From assembly GCF_003344625.1 (NCBI RefSeq), contig NZ_QPKJ02000002.1, positions 1 through 64,000 on the forward strand: a DNA stretch of 64,000 nucleotides. Direction: 5' to 3'. Both the position numbers and the translations under genes were made by a program. The notes beneath the pieces were generated by a model that ran no database searches, was not told the origin of the DNA, and saw nothing but the letters and a program-made list of their open reading frames with translations. The stretch's first letter is position 1. The number at the start of each line of letters is the position of its first letter. This document shows positions 15,246 to 23,392 of the stretch, one piece after another. This stretch comes from Solirubrobacter deserti. Its GTDB lineage: Bacteria > Actinomycetota > Thermoleophilia > Solirubrobacterales > Solirubrobacteraceae.

Positions 15246-15824
15246 ATGTCGTCCGTGAGGTCTCCCCAGACGTTGACCGAGAGCGACCGGCGGCTCGTGG
15301 CCGCTTGGGCCGCGGACTGCGCTGAGCGGGTGCTGTGGGTGTTCGAGGCCGACGCGCCAGAGGATCATCGCCCTCGCGCATCGATCGAGCGCACTCGAGC
15401 GTTCGCTCGCGGCGAGCTGAACACGGCCGAGGAGATCCGCCGGCGGTTCGCCGGGGGCGGCGCGGCGCGTGAGGTGACAGCGCCGGCCGCCGTCGCCGCG
15501 GCCCGCGCGGCGGGACAGGCCGCGGCGGTCGCGCACATGGGGGCACATGCGCTGGGGGCTGCGGGCTACGCCGCCAAGGCCGCCGGGCTGGCCGCGGCCG
15601 ACCAGGACGCCGCGGTCGCCGAGGAGATCCGTTGGCAGCTGGACCACATGTCGGTGGGCGTGAGGGCCGCGCTGCGATGCCTTCCGCTCCTCGGCGAGGA
15701 CCGGTCCGGCCCGCTCGGGCCGGGGCTGCTGGCCTCGGGACTCCAAGGCACGATCATCCGTGAGCTGCAAGTCGCGCTCTCGGGCGAGAGCTTGACGTTC
15801 TCCCGTCCGATCGGACCGCCATGA
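15246..15824 (+). CDS. Imm-5-like putative immunity protein
   Basis: 192 residues. The N-terminus (LVAAWAADCAERVLWVFEA then HRPRASIERTRAFARGE) is the signature of the Imm-5-like family, predicted immunity proteins of polymorphic toxin systems, widespread as orphans in actinobacteria. The middle is Ala-rich helical (AAVAAARAAGQAAAVAHM), and the end IRWQLDHMSVGVRAALR also fits. No toxin gene lies beside it. Its stop overlaps the start of the DUF72 gene by 4 bp, so the two are translationally coupled. Confidence 0.75.
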   Translation: MSSVRSPQTLTESDRRLVAAWAADCAERVLWVFEADAPEDHRPRASIERTRAFARGELNTAEEIRRRFAGGGAAREVTAPAAVAAARAAGQAAAVAHMGAHALGAAGYAAKAAGLAAADQDAAVAEEIRWQLDHMSVGVRAALRCLPLLGEDRSGPLGPGLLASGLQGTIIRELQVALSGESLTFSRPIGPP

Positions 15825-16543
15825 CCGAGGTCCGTGTCGGCCTGTGCGGTTTCACGATGGCGTTCGCCGACTACGTGCGCGAGTTCCCGGTGGTGGAGGT
15901 CCAGCAGACCTTCTACGAGCCGCCCGCCGACGCGACGATGCTGCGCTGGCGTCACCGCGCGCCACCGAGCTTCGAGTTCACGCTCAAGGCCTGGCAGCTG
16001 ATCACCCACGAAGCGTCAAGTCCGACCTACCGCCGTCTGCGTCGCACCCTCAGCTCCGACGAACGGAGCCAGTGCGGCAGCTTCCGCACGACGCCCGTGG
16101 TGCTCGACGCCTGGAACCGGACGCTGGAATGCACGCGGCTGCTGCGCGCCACCGCGGTGCTCTTCCAATGCCCGCGAAGCTTTCGCCCGACCGCTGACAA
16201 CGCCGACCGCATGCGTCAGTTCTTCGCCGCAGTCGATCGCCCCGCTGGCGTGCGCCTGCTGTGGGAGCCGCGCGGCCCGTGGCCGGCGGAACTGGTGCTG
16301 GACCTCTGTCGCGAGCTCGACCTCGTCCACGTCGTCGACCCGTTCGTGGACAGCACCGTCACGCCGGAGCAGACCTACCTCCGCCTGCACGGACTGACCG
16401 GCGCCCGTCACGTCTACACCGACGACGAGCTCGCCTCCATCGCGGCGGCGCTGCCGGCCACCGGCACCGCCTATGTCATGTTCAACAACCTGCCGCGTAT
16501 CGCCGATGCCCGTCGTTTCGCGACCGCTCTACGCGGTGAGTAG
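15821..16543 (+). CDS. DUF72 family protein
   Basis: 240 residues, TIM-barrel-like DUF72 (YecE) family: VRVGLCGFTMAFADYV, VVEVQQTFYEPP, FEFTLKAWQLITH, LLRATAVLFQCPRSF, VRLLWEPRGPW and YVMFNNLPRIADA are all in the expected order. The biochemical function of the family is not known. Start overlaps the preceding Imm-5-like gene (ATGA), indicating a two-gene unit. Confidence 0.9.
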   Translation: MTEVRVGLCGFTMAFADYVREFPVVEVQQTFYEPPADATMLRWRHRAPPSFEFTLKAWQLITHEASSPTYRRLRRTLSSDERSQCGSFRTTPVVLDAWNRTLECTRLLRATAVLFQCPRSFRPTADNADRMRQFFAAVDRPAGVRLLWEPRGPWPAELVLDLCRELDLVHVVDPFVDSTVTPEQTYLRLHGLTGARHVYTDDELASIAAALPATGTAYVMFNNLPRIADARRFATALRGE

Positions 16544-16552
16544 CCTGCGTTG

Positions 16553-17518
16553 ATGGCCTTCCAGCGCCTGCCGCTCGCCCAGCTGGAATCCGCGGTGATC
16601 GCGCCGGTCATCTCGCCGCTGCCGACCGCGGTCGCGCTGATCGCGCACGTCCTGCGCGGCTCCCTGCCCGAGTTGCGCGGCACGGTGCTCGCCCAGTTGC
16701 GCCCGCGGGACGTGGAGGCGCTGCTGCCGCTGCTCGCCGTCGAGCGCGGCGACGGCGGCGGTGGGCGACCGAACGAGATCGTCCCACCCGGAAGTTCGAT
16801 GACGGATCAGCTCGAAGCGGTGATCGCGGTGGATCCCGACGTGTTCACCGCCGGGGTTGAGGCGGCGGAGCGGGCAGGGCATCCAGTCGGGCCCTGGCGC
16901 GCCGCGGCCGCGGACCCGGGGCGCTGGCTGCGGGCGTACGCGGTCGCGGTGCGCCGCGCGTGGACGGCGCTGGAGCCGATGTGGGTCCAGGCGGCCGGAC
17001 GGCTCGACCGCGAGGTCGAGCGCGTGAGCGTCGCGCTTGCGCGGGGCGCCGGCGGCGCGTTGATCGCGGAGCGGTTCCCGCAGAGCGCGGTCGAGGCGGA
17101 AGCGGTGCTGCTGCCGAGCCACTCAGGCGCGCCGGGGGACGTGCGCGCCGGGCCCGCGCTCGTGCTGCAGCCGTTGCTCGCGCCGGATACCGCCGCGGGC
17201 TGGACGGACGACTACGGCAGCGTGTGCCTCGCGGTGCGCTACCCCGTGCCCGCCCCCGGGGTCGACGTGCCGCCACCCGCGTCGCTGGAAGCGCTGCTCG
17301 GGCCGCCGCGGGCGCGCATCCTCGCGCACCTCGATCGCCCGGCCTCGGCCGGGGAGCTCGCGCGCCTGCTGCGGGGCGTGCCGAGCATGGCGAGCCACCA
17401 CGTCCGCGCGCTCGAGCGTGCCGGCCTGGTGAACCGCGTGCGCGAGGGCCGCGCCGTCATCGTGCGGCGGACGGCGCGTGGGACCGAGCTCGTCGCCCTG
17501 TACACAGCATCCCCGTGA
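16553..17518 (+). CDS. ArsR-type winged-helix regulator with large N-domain
   Basis: 321 residues from ATG 16553. The C-terminal ~85 residues are a winged helix: LLGPPRARILAHLDRPASAGELARLL, VPSMASHHVRALERAGLV and the wing VREGRAVIVRRT. The first ~225 residues are a mainly helical domain of the type found in DUF5937-like actinobacterial regulators. Ligand unknown. The 3' end overlaps the converging methyltransferase gene by 62 bp. Confidence 0.75.
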   Translation: MAFQRLPLAQLESAVIAPVISPLPTAVALIAHVLRGSLPELRGTVLAQLRPRDVEALLPLLAVERGDGGGGRPNEIVPPGSSMTDQLEAVIAVDPDVFTAGVEAAERAGHPVGPWRAAAADPGRWLRAYAVAVRRAWTALEPMWVQAAGRLDREVERVSVALARGAGGALIAERFPQSAVEAEAVLLPSHSGAPGDVRAGPALVLQPLLAPDTAAGWTDDYGSVCLAVRYPVPAPGVDVPPPASLEALLGPPRARILAHLDRPASAGELARLLRGVPSMASHHVRALERAGLVNRVREGRAVIVRRTARGTELVALYTASP

Positions 17519-18251
17519 ACGCGGCCACGAACTCGCCGCGCGCGGCGGCGTCCGCCTGCTCGGCGAGCCACAGGTTCAGCTCGCGGTCGAGGTCCTGCAG
17601 CGTGCCGAGGACGATCCCGCGCCACACGGGCTCGGAGACCGTGAACGAGAAGGGCCGGGCCGCGATGTCCGTGAAGCCGCGATCGCGCAGCAGTCGCGGG
17701 AGCCGCCGCCCGGCCCAGGGTTGCGGGAGCGCGGCGTGCAGGGCGGCTTGCGCACGCATGACCACGGCATCGCGCGCGCTGCCGGGTGCCAGCATCGTCG
17801 CGCCGTAGTCGAGCTCGAACAACGCCACCCGCCCACCGGGAACCAGCAGGCGGACGAGCCCGTCGAGCGCGCTGTCGGGCAGGTACATCAGCACCCGCTC
17901 GGTGCAGATGACGTCGAAGGAGCTTTCCGGCAGGTCGAGCCCGTTCAGGTCCGCCCGCACCCAGGCGAGATTCGGGCGCGGATCGCGACCCGCGATCGCC
18001 AACAGCTCGGCGTTGTGGTCCACGCCGGTGACGTGCGCGTCGGGGTGCTCGTCTGCCAGCCGTCGCGTCTGAAGCCCGATCCCGCACCCGGCGTCAAGGA
18101 CGCGTTCACCCGCAGCGGGGCGGACCGCCGCCGCGAGTGCCCGCCGGACGAGCTGGATGCCCGGTAGCCGGTCGACCTCCTGGAGGAAGGCGGTGAGCTC
18201 GTTCACCGGCGTGCCCGTCGGGCCGCGAAAGCCTTGATGCAGGTCCGTCAT
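17457..18251 (-). CDS. SAM-dependent methyltransferase (class I)
   Basis: 264 residues. Motif I is ERVLDAGCGIGLQTRRLA (about 48-65), motif II VTGVDHNAELL, post-motif WVRADLNGLDLPESSFDVI and LVPGGRVALFELDYG. This is a UbiE/COQ5-like small-molecule methyltransferase. The acceptor is unknown. ATG 18251; the frame continues upstream but without coding character. Divergent from the DHFR-like gene at 18376. Confidence 0.85.
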   Translation of the reverse strand: MTDLHQGFRGPTGTPVNELTAFLQEVDRLPGIQLVRRALAAAVRPAAGERVLDAGCGIGLQTRRLADEHPDAHVTGVDHNAELLAIAGRDPRPNLAWVRADLNGLDLPESSFDVICTERVLMYLPDSALDGLVRLLVPGGRVALFELDYGATMLAPGSARDAVVMRAQAALHAALPQPWAGRRLPRLLRDRGFTDIAARPFSFTVSEPVWRGIVLGTLQDLDRELNLWLAEQADAAARGEFVAAFTGMLCTGRRARSHAPSAAR

Positions 18252-18375
18252 GGTTCCCACGGTCGCGCTTTCGAGCACCGCAAGCGAGGATTTCGAGCTT
18301 CCTCGAAAGGTTCCGGAACGGGCTCTATGGCGGGCGGAGCGATGACTCACCACCGGTGAGCCGGTCGGTGTAGGT

Positions 18376-18936
18376 ATGCGCAACCTCGTCATCACGCAGA
18401 ACATCACGCTCGACGGCGTCATCGACGCCGCCGGCGACTGGTTCGGACCCGCGAACCGCGACGACGCCTGGGACGACTCCGACCTGATCCAGGCGCAGAC
18501 CGAGCAACGGGAAGGTGCCGACGCGCTCCTGGTCGGCCGCACCACGTTCGAAGAGATGCGCGGCTACTGGCCCAGCCAGACCGACGACACGACGGGCGTC
18601 AGCGACTATCTCAACCGGGTGCGCAAGTATGTCGTCTCCGGCCGCCTCCAAGCCCCCGGCGGATGGGAGCCGACGACGATCCTGCGCGGGCTCGACGACG
18701 TCCGGGCGCTCAAGGGCGAGCCCGGGGCGGACATCGTCGTCACGGGCAGCTTGACGCTCGTCCGGGATCTGGTGCCCAGCGGCCTCGTGGACGAGTACCG
18801 GCTCTTCCTGTACCCCGTCGTCGTGGGCGGCGGGCAGCGGCTCTTCGAGTCCGGGACGCAGCTCCGACAGCTCGAGACCGTGGAGACCCGCCGGTTCGAC
18901 TCAGGGCTGGTGCTGTTGCGCTATCGCGTGGCGTAG
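18376..18936 (+). CDS. Dihydrofolate-reductase-family (RibD C-terminal-like) protein
   Basis: 186 residues. Begins NLVITQNITLDGVID, with the ADALLVGRTTFEEMRGYWP segment and IVVTGSLTLVRDLV then DEYRLFLYPVVVGGGQRLF, all diagnostic of the RibD C-terminal domain/DHFR superfamily stand-alone proteins (YyaP/YwjB-like). An NADPH-dependent reductase is likely; not a housekeeping DHFR. Monocistronic. Confidence 0.9.
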   Translation: MRNLVITQNITLDGVIDAAGDWFGPANRDDAWDDSDLIQAQTEQREGADALLVGRTTFEEMRGYWPSQTDDTTGVSDYLNRVRKYVVSGRLQAPGGWEPTTILRGLDDVRALKGEPGADIVVTGSLTLVRDLVPSGLVDEYRLFLYPVVVGGGQRLFESGTQLRQLETVETRRFDSGLVLLRYRVA

Positions 18937-19024
18937 TCGCCTCAAGCGTCGCGGCGCGTAGAAGCGCACAAGCTTCACAACGCATTGACATTCCGGCCGC
19001 GGGCGCCGTCGTAGCGTCCGGCGC

Positions 19025-20128
19025 ATGCACAGACGTGTCCTCGCCTCCGCCGTAGCCGGAGTGCTCGCACTTGGTCTTGCCGTGCCGGCGGCCGAAGCCA
19101 GCCGCACCTGGGGTTCCGGTCATCGCGGTGAGCCGCTGGTCATCGGGCATCGCGGCGCGTCCGCGTACCGGCCCGAGCACACCCTCGCGGCCTACCAGCT
19201 CGCGATCGACATGGGCGCCGACTACATCGAGCCCGACCTCGTCTCCACGAAGGACCGCGTGCTGGTCGCGCGCCACGAGAACGAGATCTCCGGCACGACG
19301 GACGTCGCCTCGCGCCCGGAGTTCGCCAACCGCCGCACGACGAAGACGATCGACGGCACCGCGATCACCGGCTGGTTCACCGAGGACTTCACGCTCGCCG
19401 AGCTCAAGACGCTGCGCGCGATCGAGCGCATCCCGCAGCTGCGTCCGCTCAACACGGCATTCAACGGGCTCTACCAGGTCCCGACGCTGCAGGAGGTCAT
19501 CGACCTCGCCAAGCGTGAGGACGTCGGCATCTATCCCGAGACCAAGCACCCGACGTACTTCGACTCGATCAACCTCTCGCTCGAGGAGCCGCTCGTCCGC
19601 ACGCTGCGCGCGAACGGCCTCGATCGCCCGAACGCCGACGTGTTCGTGCAGTCGTTCGAAGTCTCCAACCTGCAGGAGCTCTCGCGTGACCTGCGCGTGC
19701 CGATCGTCCAGCTCACGAGCGCGGCCGGCCGCCCGTACGACTTCACCGCCAAGGGTGACCCGCGCACCTACGCCGACCTGACGTCCGCGAGCGGCCTGCG
19801 CTGGGTGTCGCGCTACGCCGACGGCCTCGGGCCGGAGAAGAACCAGATCGTCCCGCGCGACGCGGCGGGCAAGCTGCAGGCGCCCACGTCGCTCGTGAAC
19901 GACGCGCACCGCGCCGGCCTGCAGGTGCACCCGTACACGTTCCGCCCGGAGAACAACTTCCTCTCGGCCGACCACCGCGAGGGTGACCCCGCGAGCCCCG
20001 AGTACCCGCGCGCCCGCGGCAACCAGGCCGCGGAGCTCAAGCTGTTCTTCAAGCTCGGCGTCGACGGCGTGTTCGCCGACAACCCGGACACCGCGGTCGC
20101 CGTGCGTCGCAAGGTCTTCGGCCGCTGA
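19025..20128 (+). CDS. glpQ: Secreted glycerophosphodiester phosphodiesterase (GlpQ-type)
   Basis: 367 residues. Signal peptide at 1-25 (RVLASAVAGVLALGLAVPAAEA). The catalytic start VIGHRGASAYRPEHTLAAY has the HR...E/H pair, followed by GADYIEPDLVSTKDRVLVARHE (metal ligands E, D, H) and the large insert with DVGIYPETKHPTYF typical of periplasmic GlpQ enzymes; the end ADNPDTAV closes the TIM barrel. Hydrolyses glycerophosphodiesters to glycerol-3-phosphate plus alcohol. Gene symbol by family, not by proven orthology. Confidence 0.92.
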   Translation: MHRRVLASAVAGVLALGLAVPAAEASRTWGSGHRGEPLVIGHRGASAYRPEHTLAAYQLAIDMGADYIEPDLVSTKDRVLVARHENEISGTTDVASRPEFANRRTTKTIDGTAITGWFTEDFTLAELKTLRAIERIPQLRPLNTAFNGLYQVPTLQEVIDLAKREDVGIYPETKHPTYFDSINLSLEEPLVRTLRANGLDRPNADVFVQSFEVSNLQELSRDLRVPIVQLTSAAGRPYDFTAKGDPRTYADLTSASGLRWVSRYADGLGPEKNQIVPRDAAGKLQAPTSLVNDAHRAGLQVHPYTFRPENNFLSADHREGDPASPEYPRARGNQAAELKLFFKLGVDGVFADNPDTAVAVRRKVFGR

Positions 20129-20188
20129 GCCCGGCCTAGGACCAACGGCCGATGGACCGTCGGCGGACCCGCACCTAGGGTCCGCCGC

Positions 20189-20590
20189 ATGTCCATCCAG
20201 CACCAGGCCGACATCGCTGAGCTGCGCGCGATCATCGCCGACGTCCAGACCGGCTTCAACGAGAACGACCCCGAGCTGCTGGTCGGGCACTTCACCGACG
20301 AGGGCACGGCCGTCAACGTCATGGGTGCGCTCCTGCGTGGCCGTGAGGCGATGCTCGAGGCGAGCCGCGAGCTGCTCACCGGGCCGCTGAAGGACGAGCG
20401 CGCCCGCTACGTACTGGGCGACGTCACGTTCCTCGGGCCCGACGTCGCGGTGGCGCACAAGACCGCGCGGGCGATCGACCGCGCCGGGGCGGAGCTGGAC
20501 GCCCGGGACGCGATGATCGCCCTGTACGTGTTCGTGCGCGAGGCGGGCCGCTGGCGAATCGCGGCGCGGCAGAACACGTTGATCCGCTGA
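20189..20590 (+). CDS. SgcJ/EcaC-type SnoaL-like protein
   Basis: 133 residues. N-terminal helix DIAELRAIIADVQTGFNENDPELLVGHF, the strand TAVNVMGALLRGREAML and the C-terminal ALYVFVREAGRWRIAARQNT match SgcJ/EcaC (DUF4440) proteins. Cytoplasmic, NTF2-like, no proven catalysis. Same direction as the RidA gene 25 bp on, probably cotranscribed. Confidence 0.85.
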   Translation: MSIQHQADIAELRAIIADVQTGFNENDPELLVGHFTDEGTAVNVMGALLRGREAMLEASRELLTGPLKDERARYVLGDVTFLGPDVAVAHKTARAIDRAGAELDARDAMIALYVFVREAGRWRIAARQNTLIR

Positions 20591-20614
20591 GGCTTGGTCG
20601 CGTACGGTCTCCTC

Positions 20615-21022
20615 ATGTCACTCGAAGGCCTCAACCCGCCGACGCTCGCGACGCCCGACACCTACACGCAGGTGATGATCGCCGAGGGGCGGCGCCTGGT
20701 GTTCATCTCCGGCCAGGTCGCGGAGGACCGGGACGGGAACTTCGTCGGCGCGGGTGACCTGGCGGTGCAGGCGCGGGAGGCGTTCGCGAACGTCGGTCGC
20801 GCGTTGGCGGCCGCCGGCGCTCGCCCGGACGAGGTGGCCAAGCTGCAGATCTTCGTCGTCGGGCTCACGCTCGAGCACCTGCCCGTGATCGAGGCCGCGC
20901 GCGTGGCCGTGTTCGGCGACCACAAGCCCGCGGACACGCTGCTCGGGGTCGCCGCCCTCGGGTACGCCGACGCGTTGATCGAGGTCGAGGCGGTCGCCGT
21001 GCTCGACCGTCAGTCGGCGTAG
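20615..21022 (+). CDS. RidA/YjgF-family protein
   Basis: 135 residues from ATG 20615. Conserved blocks: LVFISGQVAEDRDGNFV, DLAVQAREAFANVGRALAAAGA, VAKLQIFVVG and the C-terminal IEVEAVAVL. The usual catalytic Arg of the RidA subgroup (in the IRVxxR block before the last strand) is not seen at 'FGDHKPADTLLGV', so this is likely a RidA-like subgroup without enamine deaminase activity. Ends overlapping the converging CU044_5270-type gene by 13 bp. Confidence 0.88.
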   Translation: MSLEGLNPPTLATPDTYTQVMIAEGRRLVFISGQVAEDRDGNFVGAGDLAVQAREAFANVGRALAAAGARPDEVAKLQIFVVGLTLEHLPVIEAARVAVFGDHKPADTLLGVAALGYADALIEVEAVAVLDRQSA

Positions 21023-22041
21023 CGGTAGGTCGTCTCCTCCGAGCCCTCGCCGTAGGGCGGTTCGTCGGCGGGACGGCGCTCGTTGGCGCCGGGGTCGACG
21101 GTGAACACATGGCGCTCGCCGAGCACGCGCGAGGTCTCCGGGTCGATCAGCAGCTCGGTGCGCGTGTTCGTCGGCCCGTCGTCGTCGGTCGCGATCAGCG
21201 CGGCGGCGGGGCGGCCGAGCGCGTCGGTCGCGGTCGGGTCGACGCGCACATCCGGCACGCGGCTGAGCGCGCGGTAGACCGCGGCGCGGACGTCCGGGCT
21301 CACGCGCGGCGCGGTGAGCACGTTCTCGGCGTAGAGCAGGGTCTCGGCGATCGGGGACCGGCCGGCCTCGCGGATCAGGCGGGCAAGCTGCGGGTGGGCG
21401 CCGGCGGGGACGCGGCCCTCGGCCCAGGCGGCGACGGCCGCGGCCGCTTCGTCCGGGTCGGTGGGGACCGTGACGGGCCGCTCGGTGCTTCCGGGCTCGA
21501 AGAAGTTCGGCGTGCCCTGGAACATCGTCCCGTACGGCTGGCGCCAGCGCATGACGTCGCGCATCTGGTCGCCTTCGCGCTGTGAGGAGCGCTCCACGCC
21601 GTCGATCGGCGCGACCGGCGGGAAGACCCTGGGCGTCGCCGACTTCGGCACGGGTCGCACCGACTCCAGCCGCCCTTCGAATTCGGTGCTGGAGACGGGG
21701 CGGACGATCTGCCACGTCGTGTCCTCGAAAGCGCCGATCTCGACGCGCGTCTCGGCCGTGTAGCCCGAGAAGCGCGCGGACTGCGGGTTCGACGCCGCGG
21801 TCGCCGCAGCGGCTTCCAGCACGCCCAGCGGGCGCGGGCTGTCCTCGCGGGACGTGACGACGAAGGAAGCGGTCACCGCGATCGCGGCCGCGGCGCCGCC
21901 GGCCAGCAGCAGGCGACGCGAGCGACGCGGCGAGGCCGTGATGCGCCGGCGCGTGTGCTCCCAGGCGGGTGCGGGGTCGTCGCCCACGGCGATGTTGGCC
22001 GCGCGCAGGCGATCGAGCAGGTCAGGGGATTCGGTGGTCAT
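21010..22041 (-). CDS. CU044_5270-type protein, sigma-factor partner
   Basis: 343 residues. A ~45-residue cytoplasmic N-part precedes one transmembrane helix (LLLAGGAAAAIAVTASFVV, about 44-62) and a ~280-residue exterior part ending in RTELLIDPETSRVLGERHV, the signature of the CU044_5270 family. These are regularly encoded after ECF sigma factors in actinobacteria and are thought to be their membrane-bound partners. It starts 5 bp after the stop of the sigma gene, so the two form one operon. Confidence 0.85.
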   Translation of the reverse strand: MTTESPDLLDRLRAANIAVGDDPAPAWEHTRRRITASPRRSRRLLLAGGAAAAIAVTASFVVTSREDSPRPLGVLEAAAATAASNPQSARFSGYTAETRVEIGAFEDTTWQIVRPVSSTEFEGRLESVRPVPKSATPRVFPPVAPIDGVERSSQREGDQMRDVMRWRQPYGTMFQGTPNFFEPGSTERPVTVPTDPDEAAAAVAAWAEGRVPAGAHPQLARLIREAGRSPIAETLLYAENVLTAPRVSPDVRAAVYRALSRVPDVRVDPTATDALGRPAAALIATDDDGPTNTRTELLIDPETSRVLGERHVFTVDPGANERRPADEPPYGEGSEETTYRYAD

Positions 22042-22046
22042 CTCGT

Positions 22047-22595
22047 TCAAGCTCCGGAACTGGAGGGCTGGATCGCGGGGGTGGCGGTCGGCGCCGCGGC
22101 GTCGGGCGGCGCGGTGGGCTCGATCGCTCGCTCGAGCCGCCGGCGCGCGCGGTGCACGCGCATGGTCAGCGTCGCGGGGCGGACGCCGAGCACCTGCGCC
22201 GCCTCGGCGTGGCTGAGCCCGTCCCAGGTGACCAGCAGGAGCACCTCGCGGTCCCGCGCGCGCAGCGACGCGAGCGCGCGCAGCAGCGTGCCGGTCTCGT
22301 CCATCGAAGGGCCGTCGGCGTACGCGGGTCGGCGCTCGGCTTCCCGCGCGAGCCGCTCGTACAGCGCCCGCTGCCGCTTGGCCGTCCGGAACCGGTTGGC
22401 CAGCAGCTTGCGCGCGACCCCGAGCAGCCACGTCCGCGGGTCGTCCGGAACGTCGCCGAGCCGGCGCCACGCGACGACGAACACGTCGGCGACGACATCG
22501 TCGGCATCCTCGTCGCCCACGCGCCGGCGCACGAAGGCCCGGACCGCTCCGGCGTGCTCGCGATGCAGCTTCTCGAGCTGCGCTTCATCGTGCAT
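22047..22595 (-). CDS. ECF sigma factor
   Basis: 182 residues. Region 2: LHREHAGAVRAFVRRRVGDEDADDVVADVFVVAWRR with the DPRTWLLGVARKLLANRFR core-binding part. Region 4: LRARDREVLLLVTWDGLSHAEAAQVLGVRPATLTMRVHRAR. No C-terminal domain beyond a Pro/Ala tail. Operon with the CU044_5270-type gene. Confidence 0.92.
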   Translation of the reverse strand: MHDEAQLEKLHREHAGAVRAFVRRRVGDEDADDVVADVFVVAWRRLGDVPDDPRTWLLGVARKLLANRFRTAKRQRALYERLAREAERRPAYADGPSMDETGTLLRALASLRARDREVLLLVTWDGLSHAEAAQVLGVRPATLTMRVHRARRRLERAIEPTAPPDAAAPTATPAIQPSSSGA

Positions 22596-22652
22596 GCCCG
22601 GTGAGTGTCCCGCAGGGTCGCGGACATCACCGGTCGACCCAACCAGTGGGCG

Positions 22653-22970
22653 TCAGCCGCGATCCTGGGTCGCCGCCGCGGAGTTGCGTCCGTCGTGCAC
22701 GGCAACCACATACACCGCGCCGTCCTCGGCGTCGTGCGCGTACAGAAGGATCATCCACGGCCACGGCCCGATCAAGAACCTCACGCCTGTCCACCGCCCC
22801 GTCAATGCGCGGCCGGCGAGCGGAAACAGCTCGAGGATGCGCAGTGAGCGCTGCACCCGAGGCAGCGTCGACTCCGGCAAGAGTGCACGTGCTGTACGCG
22901 GCCGGCCGGGCCGGCCCGCACGGTACGGTTGGGCGATGAGCCGGACGGTCGAGGACAACCCAGAGCGCAA
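22653..22970 (-). pseudogene. RelE/ParE-like toxin, probably N-terminally damaged
   Basis: The last ~70 residues (LPESTLPRVQRSLRILELFP ... GVRFLIGPWPWMILLYAHD ... VYVVAVHDGRNSAA) fit the RelE/ParE fold and its C-terminal catalytic strand. The first ~35 residues do not look like the usual ParE start and lie antisense to the 5' end of the GNAT gene. No antitoxin gene is adjacent. Most likely a truncated copy; an intact gene with an unusual start cannot be excluded. Confidence 0.45.
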
Positions 22971-23253
22971 CCGCTACGAGCTGCACGTCGACGGCGAGCT
23001 GGTCGGCTGGTCGGACTACCGGCCGGCCGGGGCGAGCGTGATCGTCGCGCACACCGAGATCGACGCGCGGCGGGAGGGCGAAGGCCTCGGCAGCGAGCTC
23101 GTGCGCGGAACGCTCGAGCACATCCGCGCGAGCGGCAAGACGGTGCTGCCGATGTGCCCGTTCACGGCGGCGTACATCCAGCGCCATCCCGAGTGGGTCG
23201 AGCTGGTGGACCCGGGCATGCGCGCGCGGTTCGGGTCGGCCTCGCCCAGTTAG
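22936..23253 (+). CDS. GNAT-like N-acetyltransferase (YidJ/GCN5-type)
   Basis: 105 residues. RYELHVDGELVGWSDYR, VIVAHTEIDARREGEGLGSELVRGTLEHIRASGK and LPMCPFTAAYIQRHPEW match the short GNAT family PF14542 in order, including the acetyl-CoA-binding EGEGLGSEL loop. Acts on an unknown amine. ATG 22936. Confidence 0.88.
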   Translation: MSRTVEDNPERNRYELHVDGELVGWSDYRPAGASVIVAHTEIDARREGEGLGSELVRGTLEHIRASGKTVLPMCPFTAAYIQRHPEWVELVDPGMRARFGSASPS

Positions 23254-23254
23254 G

Positions 23255-23350
23255 CGCCTCGCATACGCGGACGTCGATCCGATCAGCGCGGCCGACAGCA
23301 TCCTGCACGTCGCGCCCCTCTCGCACGGCCCCGGGCTCTACGGGCTCCGG
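23255..23350 (+). pseudogene. Fragment of an AMP-binding acyl-CoA synthetase
   Basis: A frame with no start, of about 32 codons: RLAYADVDPISAADSILHVA then PLSHGPGLYGL. The second part is the characteristic (V)APLSHG(S/P)GLY block of acyl-CoA synthetases/AMP ligases. The rest of the gene is missing on both sides. It is in frame with the trans-sulfuration gene that follows, but that gene has a normal start of its own at 23393. Confidence 0.65.
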
Positions 23351-23392
23351 CATGAGTGTCCTCGATCGACCAGCTGCCAGTCTCTGTGGCCT

